Source of the DNA: Ignatzschineria sp.
Lineage (GTDB): Bacteria; Pseudomonadota; Gammaproteobacteria; Cardiobacteriales; Wohlfahrtiimonadaceae
NCBI GenBank assembly: GCA_030150405.1
Contig: JASLFU010000030.1
Location: 1-56,956 of the forward strand
Direction of reading: 5' to 3'
DNA length: 56,956 bases
In this document: piece after piece, positions 52,185-56,956 of the stretch
Numbering within the stretch: the stretch's first letter is position 1
How the letters are laid out: each line of letters opens with the position of its first letter
Notes under the pieces: model-generated
Databases searched by the model: none
What the model was told of the DNA's origin: nothing
What the model saw: the letters and a program-made list of their open reading frames with translations, nothing else
Translations under genes and position numbers: made by a program

Positions 52185-52691
52185 TTAGTAAACAATCTCT
52201 ACGCGACGGTTTTGCGCCCAAGCACCCTCATCATAACCGGAGACTGCTGGCATCTCTTTACCGTAGCTACGTACACGAATCTGATTGGCATTTGCGCCAT
52301 ATTGAATCATTAAATCACGTACTGATTTCGCACGGCGCTCACCAAGTCCCATATTGTACTCATGAGAACCTCGGTCATCCGTATGCCCTTCTAACCACAT
52401 CCCCCGTGAAGGGTTGCGCTTAAGCTCATTTGCATGCGCTTCCACAACATTGTAGGACTCTCGGCGAAGACGGTCAGAATCAAAGTCAAAATAGATAATA
52501 CGGTCCGCTGTACCTCGCTTACCATAATCCGCATCGTAATAGGTACTTGCTTGCCCTGCTCCATACCCTAGAGCATTTGCACCATCCATACCATTCATAC
52601 CCGCTGCTCCGCTACTTCCTGCGGTGGAACACGCCGATACTACAAGTGCTGCAATACCTAAAAGTGCCACCTTCATTGTTCGTTTTTTCAT
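52185..52691 (-). CDS. pal: Peptidoglycan-associated lipoprotein Pal
   Basis: Outer-membrane lipoprotein that binds peptidoglycan and interacts with TolA and TolB during constriction. The signal ends in the lipobox VSAC (Cys21). A Gly/Ala/Met-rich linker precedes the OmpA-C domain with IIYFDFDSDRLR, LEGHTDDRGSHEYNMGLGER and AQNRRVEIVY. 168 residues. It is 180 bases after tolB; cpoB does not follow, and tolQRA lies 31 kb away. Confidence 0.95.
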   Translation of the reverse strand: MKKRTMKVALLGIAALVVSACSTAGSSGAAGMNGMDGANALGYGAGQASTYYDADYGKRGTADRIIYFDFDSDRLRRESYNVVEAHANELKRNPSRGMWLEGHTDDRGSHEYNMGLGERRAKSVRDLMIQYGANANQIRVRSYGKEMPAVSGYDEGAWAQNRRVEIVY

Positions 52692-52872
52692 ATCAACCTC
52701 ATAAAATTAGTGATTGGCTTGATCAATTTATCTGCCCTCTCCCTTCTCCATTCTCCATTGAGAATTTCAATATCGAAAGGGCGCATCGTTCTTATACCTT
52801 GCTTTTTCTGCTTTGGCTAGATCTTATTTATAAAAAATTATTTATAAAAAGAGCTCCCTTTTTCATCTCTAT

Positions 52873-54138
52873 CTACTGTAAATTTGGCGACCAGCTCGGT
52901 TTTCTAACATCAGAGCTTACGCCGTAGAAGCGCTGTTCCACATTACCATCGGTAGAGATCGCTTTTAAGCCGCCGCGACCATCGGAATAGAGAATCATAT
53001 GCCCGTTCCCAGAGAAACTTGGCGCCTCATCTTTACCCCCATTGGTTAAACGTTTTGTTTGACCATTGGTAAGATCCATGAGCGCAATACCAAAGCCTTG
53101 CCCTGTCCGTTGCATCATCGCCATCCAGCGGCCATCCCGAGAGATTGTTGCGTTACCATTATAGTTTCCAACATTGGTCACTCGCATCGCTGAACCGCCA
53201 TTCTCACTCATTCGATAGATCTGCGGAGCGCCTCCCCGATCAGAGGTGAAGTAGATCATGCCATCTCGTCCCCACGCAGGCTCTGTATCGATGCCGGGGT
53301 GATTGGTAAGACGACGTAAACCGCTGCCATCGGCATTAGCTGAATAGATTTCAGGATTCCCATCTCGGGAGAGCGTAAAGGCTAGACGCGTTCCATCTGG
53401 CGACCACGTGGGAGCAGAGTTAATTCCATCCTCTTGAATCACTACATTACGGCGTCCTGAATAGAGATCCTGCACAATAATCTGATTGCGCTTCCCTTCA
53501 AGAGAGGCGTACGCTAAACGGCGACCATCTGGCGACCACGTGGGCGATAAAATCGGCTCTCTCGACTCTAAAATCGTTTGAGGATATGCTCCATCAGCAT
53601 CTGCGACAATAAGGGCAAAGCCTCGGTTACTCCGAGATACATAAGCTACTTTGGAGTTAAATGAGCCGGGAACACCTAGCACCACCTCATAGATAAAATC
53701 TGCCACTTGGTGCGCTAAACGACGCTGTCCACGCTCATCGCTTAAATATTGAAACTGACGACTTCCCCGAACAGATTTCGTAAAGGTATCGCCAACATCC
53801 ACCTGAATCATCCCCCCTTTAGGGTTGATATTCACCAGAAGATTGACTCCTGCAGAGCGCCATACCTCACTATTAACCTGTGAAACTGAGCTGGCAAGCT
53901 CCGGCACCTCCCGATCTGTTTTGGGTAAGAAGCGCCCAGATCGATGAAGATCGCTCTTAATCACCTCTAAAAAGCGGTGATCATTGGTCGCTTGGTCCAC
54001 AAGCGCAATGGGATACGCCTGGCTTGATGCCTTGACGATCTCAAGTTTTACCTGTGCATTGGCCACAAGGAGTGACATCATTGCTAACACCCAAAAGGTG
54101 AGCAGTTGCACAGATCGTTTCATCGCTAAATTCACCAT
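52873..54138 (-). CDS. tolB: Tol-Pal system protein TolB
   Basis: Periplasmic beta-propeller that competes with peptidoglycan for Pal. A signal peptide (about 1-29, ending VANAQ) is followed by an N-terminal alpha/beta domain and six WD-like repeats recognisable by SPTWSPDGRRLAYAS and APTWSPDGTRLAFT. 421 residues. The start at 54136-54138 is chosen because GGAG lies 9 bases upstream. It follows hpt by 18 bases and pal comes after. Confidence 0.96.
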   Translation of the reverse strand: MVNLAMKRSVQLLTFWVLAMMSLLVANAQVKLEIVKASSQAYPIALVDQATNDHRFLEVIKSDLHRSGRFLPKTDREVPELASSVSQVNSEVWRSAGVNLLVNINPKGGMIQVDVGDTFTKSVRGSRQFQYLSDERGQRRLAHQVADFIYEVVLGVPGSFNSKVAYVSRSNRGFALIVADADGAYPQTILESREPILSPTWSPDGRRLAYASLEGKRNQIIVQDLYSGRRNVVIQEDGINSAPTWSPDGTRLAFTLSRDGNPEIYSANADGSGLRRLTNHPGIDTEPAWGRDGMIYFTSDRGGAPQIYRMSENGGSAMRVTNVGNYNGNATISRDGRWMAMMQRTGQGFGIALMDLTNGQTKRLTNGGKDEAPSFSGNGHMILYSDGRGGLKAISTDGNVEQRFYGVSSDVRKPSWSPNLQ

Positions 54139-54156
54139 AAATTGTTACTCCTAAAA

Positions 54157-54708
54157 TTACTCTTTAAGCGCCCAAATCCCAGGAAGATTGCGCCAATATT
54201 CATTGTAATCCATTCCGCAACCAAAAATATAGCGATCGGGAATATCCAAACCAATATAGTCCACTTTAAAGTTTTTGGGCTTTCTGTTGTGCACCTTATT
54301 CACTAAAGCTGCAGTATAAACCTTTTGCGCTCCGCGCCGCTCAATTTCTTCGACAATGGCCTGTAAGGTCGTCCCCTCATCGAAGATATCTTCCACAATA
54401 AGCACTACACGATCTTTTACATCCACACTGGGCTCTACCAGCCACTCAAGCTCTGCGCCGCTGGTCTCACCGTTATACCGAGTTGCGTGAAGATAACCGA
54501 TCTGAAATGGAAAGTTTAAACGTGTTAAAAGTTGCCCTGCGGGGATAAGCGCACCATTCATTACTACAAATACGATCGGATCAGAGAGCTCTAAATCATA
54601 GGTAATTGCCTTACCCATAGCATCGTATGCTGCCTGAACTTCCGCTGCAGAGGTCAGCTCCTCAGACTTTACGATAATATCTTGAGCTTCTTCAAACGTA
54701 ATCGCCAT
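54157..54708 (-). CDS. hpt: Hypoxanthine-guanine phosphoribosyltransferase
   Basis: Purine salvage: forms IMP or GMP from base and PRPP. The PRPP-binding loop is VVLIVEDIFDEGTTLQAI, and YIGLDIPDRYIFGCGMDYNE carries the purine-binding part. 183 residues from the ATG at 54706-54708 (AGGA upstream); a TTG two codons earlier is less likely. It sits between hemA and tolB on the same strand. Confidence 0.92.
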   Translation of the reverse strand: MAITFEEAQDIIVKSEELTSAAEVQAAYDAMGKAITYDLELSDPIVFVVMNGALIPAGQLLTRLNFPFQIGYLHATRYNGETSGAELEWLVEPSVDVKDRVVLIVEDIFDEGTTLQAIVEEIERRGAQKVYTAALVNKVHNRKPKNFKVDYIGLDIPDRYIFGCGMDYNEYWRNLPGIWALKE

Positions 54709-54761
54709 TATCAATATTCCTACTCTATTTAGAATTTATTAAATCGTTAATTATACCAAAA

Positions 54762-56024
54762 CTATTTGGTGCTGCCCCTAAATTCGGTGAGCAACGCCGC
54801 AATCATCTCATCTTCATGCTGCTCTTCTAAACGCTTAAGATGGGTGATCATAGGATGAAGAAGCCGCCCGGCAAGCTGAGCTGCCATCTTTTCAATAAGT
54901 TCTGCCGCCTCTCCTTCTGCCCCTAATTGATTCATTAAACGCCGAGAGGCCTGAGCTTGCGTCTCTTTTGCATAATCAGTTAAAACCTGCACAGAATCCC
55001 CGATCTCCGAGAGCTGATACCACTCATCCCAACGCTTAACGCCCCGCTCAATATATCGCTCCGCCTCAAGAGCAGCCTCTTCCCGAGATTGCTGATTATG
55101 CGCCACAATATCGTTAAGATTATCCACAGTGTAGAGATAGATATCGGAAAGAGCGTCGATCTCCGGCGAGATATCCCGGGGAACAGCTAGATCAATCATC
55201 AACATCGGTTGATGACGACGTTTCTTAAGTGCTTGCTGTGCCATAGGCTGGGTGATTAGAGCCTCTTTAGCAGCCGTAGAGCTCACCACAATATCGGCCT
55301 CAGGAAGGAGCTCTCCGAGCTGATCGAGCGGATAGGTTTCCGCTTCAATCCCTAAGCTCTCAATCATCTTCGCTGCCCGCTCCTGAGAGCGATTGACGAC
55401 CATAATGTTAGAGACGCCAGACTCAATCAGATGACGCGCCACAAGCTCAATGGTTTCTCCAGCTCCTACTAAAAGCACCTTATAATGCTCAAGACCATCA
55501 AAAATTTGGCGCGCTAATTGCACAGCCGTAAAAGCAACGGAGACCGCATACGCGCCGATCTCCGTCTCTGTGCGAATCTCTTTAGCGATATTAAAGCTCA
55601 TCTGCAAAGCCCGTTGCAGAAACTTCTTCGCCATACCAAAATCTACAGCTGTCGCTAAAGCATCCTTTAATTGCCCAAAAATCTGCGGCTCCCCTAAAAT
55701 TAGGGAGTCGAGCCCTGCGGCCACTCGAAAGAGATGGCGGATCATCGCCTCCCCCTCTAGCTTGTAGAGATAGCGCTCCACAGAACTTTCGGTTAATTGG
55801 GAATATTGAGCCCAAAGCGCTCCAAATTCAGTTAACGAGAGTTGCAGATCCTTAAAATAGAATTCTGTACGATTACAGGTGGAAAGCACTACCACCTCAT
55901 CGGCAATATTTTTCTCTTTTGCAAAAGCCAAAAAGGCGCGAATATTCTCGGGCACCAAAGTTGCCTGTTCTCGCACCTCTACGGAAGCTGTTTTATGGCT
56001 AATTCCTAACGCTAATAGACTCAT
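54762..56024 (-). CDS. hemA: Glutamyl-tRNA reductase
   Basis: First committed step of heme synthesis by the C5 pathway: reduces glutamyl-tRNA to glutamate-1-semialdehyde. The catalytic Cys is in LSTCNRTEFYF; SVAFTAVQLARQIF and LLVGAGETIELVARHL mark the NADPH domain, and the C-terminal helical dimerisation part follows. 420 residues, starting MSLLALGISHKTASV. prfA and lolB, its neighbours in E. coli, are not adjacent. Confidence 0.96.
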   Translation of the reverse strand: MSLLALGISHKTASVEVREQATLVPENIRAFLAFAKEKNIADEVVVLSTCNRTEFYFKDLQLSLTEFGALWAQYSQLTESSVERYLYKLEGEAMIRHLFRVAAGLDSLILGEPQIFGQLKDALATAVDFGMAKKFLQRALQMSFNIAKEIRTETEIGAYAVSVAFTAVQLARQIFDGLEHYKVLLVGAGETIELVARHLIESGVSNIMVVNRSQERAAKMIESLGIEAETYPLDQLGELLPEADIVVSSTAAKEALITQPMAQQALKKRRHQPMLMIDLAVPRDISPEIDALSDIYLYTVDNLNDIVAHNQQSREEAALEAERYIERGVKRWDEWYQLSEIGDSVQVLTDYAKETQAQASRRLMNQLGAEGEAAELIEKMAAQLAGRLLHPMITHLKRLEEQHEDEMIAALLTEFRGSTK

Positions 56025-56135
56025 CTTCTCTTCTGGCTCTGCTATTTTGAAGGGCTCAATAATATCAAATTGTCGCTCTCCAGGCAGGATTATTGCGCCA
56101 ATTCTTGACGCAAAAGCCTCTTTTCGCCCTCTCTT

Positions 56136-56687
56136 TTAAAAGCCAAACGAGGTGCCGAAACTAAAGCCCACTCCACTTCGTGGATAGTTCCCAAAACCGA
56201 CATAGCTTCCGACGTTGCTATTAAAGGGCATACGATCTCGATAGAACTCCCGGCGCTGATCCTCCCAAAAGCTAAAATCTTCCGCCTCAATAGTGATCAC
56301 TCGGAGCTTCTTCCCCCCAAGCGTGGTCTCTTCAATCGATTTCACCACACCAAAGACTGTTAAATAATCACCTGGCGTGTAATGATTCTTGCTCAAATTT
56401 CGTTTTACACGAATCACTAAGCGATCCCCATCTATGGGATGTGTCTCCATCGGATAACCTCGAGTATTGAGCTCATGCCTTACAAGCTCCACTCGCGCTC
56501 CTTCTACACTATTTTGGATCGTTGAGATCTTCCCCCCTAAAAGCGCCTCTTCACCAATCAGCGCTTCTTGTGAATAGCGGTCGATCTCCTGATCACTCAT
56601 CGCCGTCGGATAAGTATTAGCAATATTGCTCCCTACACACCCTGTCAATACCAGAGCGCTTAACGTTAACAGCATCCACTTCTTCAT
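56136..56687 (-). CDS. Slp-family outer-membrane lipoprotein
   Basis: 183-residue lipoprotein with lipobox LTGC (Cys17). The core matches the Slp family: GGKISTIQNSVEGARVELV, then LNTRGYP with GDRLVIRV, then GDYLTVFGVV and FSFWEDQR. Slp proteins are induced by starvation or acid in E. coli; the function is unclear. The last 25 residues are glycine- and aromatic-rich (VGFGNYPRSGVGFSFGTSFG), which is unusual. It lies upstream of hemA on the same strand. Confidence 0.83.
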   Translation of the reverse strand: MKKWMLLTLSALVLTGCVGSNIANTYPTAMSDQEIDRYSQEALIGEEALLGGKISTIQNSVEGARVELVRHELNTRGYPMETHPIDGDRLVIRVKRNLSKNHYTPGDYLTVFGVVKSIEETTLGGKKLRVITIEAEDFSFWEDQRREFYRDRMPFNSNVGSYVGFGNYPRSGVGFSFGTSFGF

Positions 56688-56723
56688 CTCGATACCTCTT
56701 CTTAGCCCTTAGGGGCTCTCTAT

Positions 56724-56956
56724 TTAAACTGATTCTTTTTTAGGATCTATTTGGGAAAAGATTCCCAAGGAATCCCAGATCTCATCGACTCGAGCAACCG
56801 TTGTAGGATCATGCTCAATAGGCACGCCCCACTCTCGATCTGTCTCCCCTTCCCACTTATTTGTAGCATCTAGCCCCATTTTAGAGCCTAAACCAGAGAT
56901 GGGAGAAGCAAAATCGAGATAATCGATCGGCGTATTTTCCACCATCACCGTATCCC
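56724..56956 (-). CDS. ubiD: 3-octaprenyl-4-hydroxybenzoate carboxy-lyase UbiD (C-terminal end, cut by window edge)
   Basis: The end of a minus-strand gene whose beginning lies beyond the window. The residues match the conserved C-terminus of UbiD: VENTPIDYLDFASPISGLGS, then KMGLDATNKW, then DREWGVPIEHDP. UbiD is the prenylated-FMN decarboxylase of ubiquinone synthesis. About 77 codons are present. It is followed by the Slp-like gene on the same strand. Confidence 0.95.
   Translation of the reverse strand, partial: DTVMVENTPIDYLDFASPISGLGSKMGLDATNKWEGETDREWGVPIEHDPTTVARVDEIWDSLGIFSQIDPKKESV

Noticed and set aside
1..56956. CRISPR arrays, insertion sequences, prophage genes
   Set aside because: No spaced direct repeats, transposase or phage structural motifs were seen; the only tandem repeat is the coding array in tolA.

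Overview
The window is a gene-dense stretch of a gammaproteobacterial chromosome with a moderate-to-low GC content. Nearly everything in it is housekeeping: ATP synthase, chromosome partitioning, cell division, RecA, RNase E, envelope assembly (Tol-Pal, Lpt, MsbA, PBP1B) and tRNA genes. The set of proteins (TolA, MinCDE, LptABC, HslR, SbcB, MiaA, 6S RNA) fits a gammaproteobacterium. The unusual gene orders (split tol-pal, relocated 6S RNA, molybdopterin genes in front of rsmG) suggest a lineage distant from Enterobacterales. A Wohlfahrtiimonas/Ignatzschineria-like organism is only a guess. I see no prophage, insertion sequence or CRISPR array.

Layout. 1-6.1 kb: the ATP synthase operon atpI-B-E-F-H-A-G-D (minus strand, atpD cut by the window edge) behind a near-consensus promoter. 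6.1-11.1 kb: moaD-moaE-mobA-moeA-rsmG-parA-parB, a tightly packed minus-strand series joining molybdenum-cofactor synthesis to the chromosome-segregation genes. 11.1-12.8 kb: a metal ABC permease and ATPase. 13.0-18.6 kb (plus): pilZ, tatD, hldE, recA, rluC, ybgC. 18.8-21.9 kb: tolQ-tolR-tolA and a cytochrome b561. 22.0-22.9 kb: a 42-codon membrane peptide and a tyrosine phosphatase. 23.1-25.2 kb: tRNA-Leu followed by an AT-rich segment with a PKMT-like methyltransferase, the best candidate for acquired DNA. 25.3-30.3 kb: hflD, a lysine-2,3-aminomutase-like enzyme, miaA, an orphan TAXI-like periplasmic protein, tRNA-Asn and corC.

30.4-37.8 kb: mrcB (PBP1B), a TPR lipoprotein that I interpret as its LpoP-type activator, rne with a very long Asn/Gln/Arg-rich tail, and ahpC. 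37.9-43.2 kb (minus): xerC, aspA, hslR, minCDE and a SlyD-like PPIase. 43.3-49.2 kb (plus): rpiA, lptC-lptA-lptB, sbcB, an EEP-family nuclease/phosphatase and comF. 49.2-49.4 kb: a 6S RNA gene, recognised from its conserved core. 49.5-57 kb (minus): an OmpA-C protein, msbA, pal, tolB, hpt, hemA, a Slp-family lipoprotein and the end of ubiD.

Functional themes. Envelope biogenesis dominates: LPS heptose supply (HldE), lipid A flipping (MsbA) and LPS transport (LptABC), the Tol-Pal machine in two separated blocks, and PBP1B with a candidate cognate lipoprotein. The observations most worth checking are a possible -1 frameshift extension of RecA at a nine-A run, the LpoP-like gene next to mrcB, the PKMT-like gene at tRNA-Leu, the orphan TAXI-like protein, the 6S RNA outside its familiar locus, and the split tol-pal operon.
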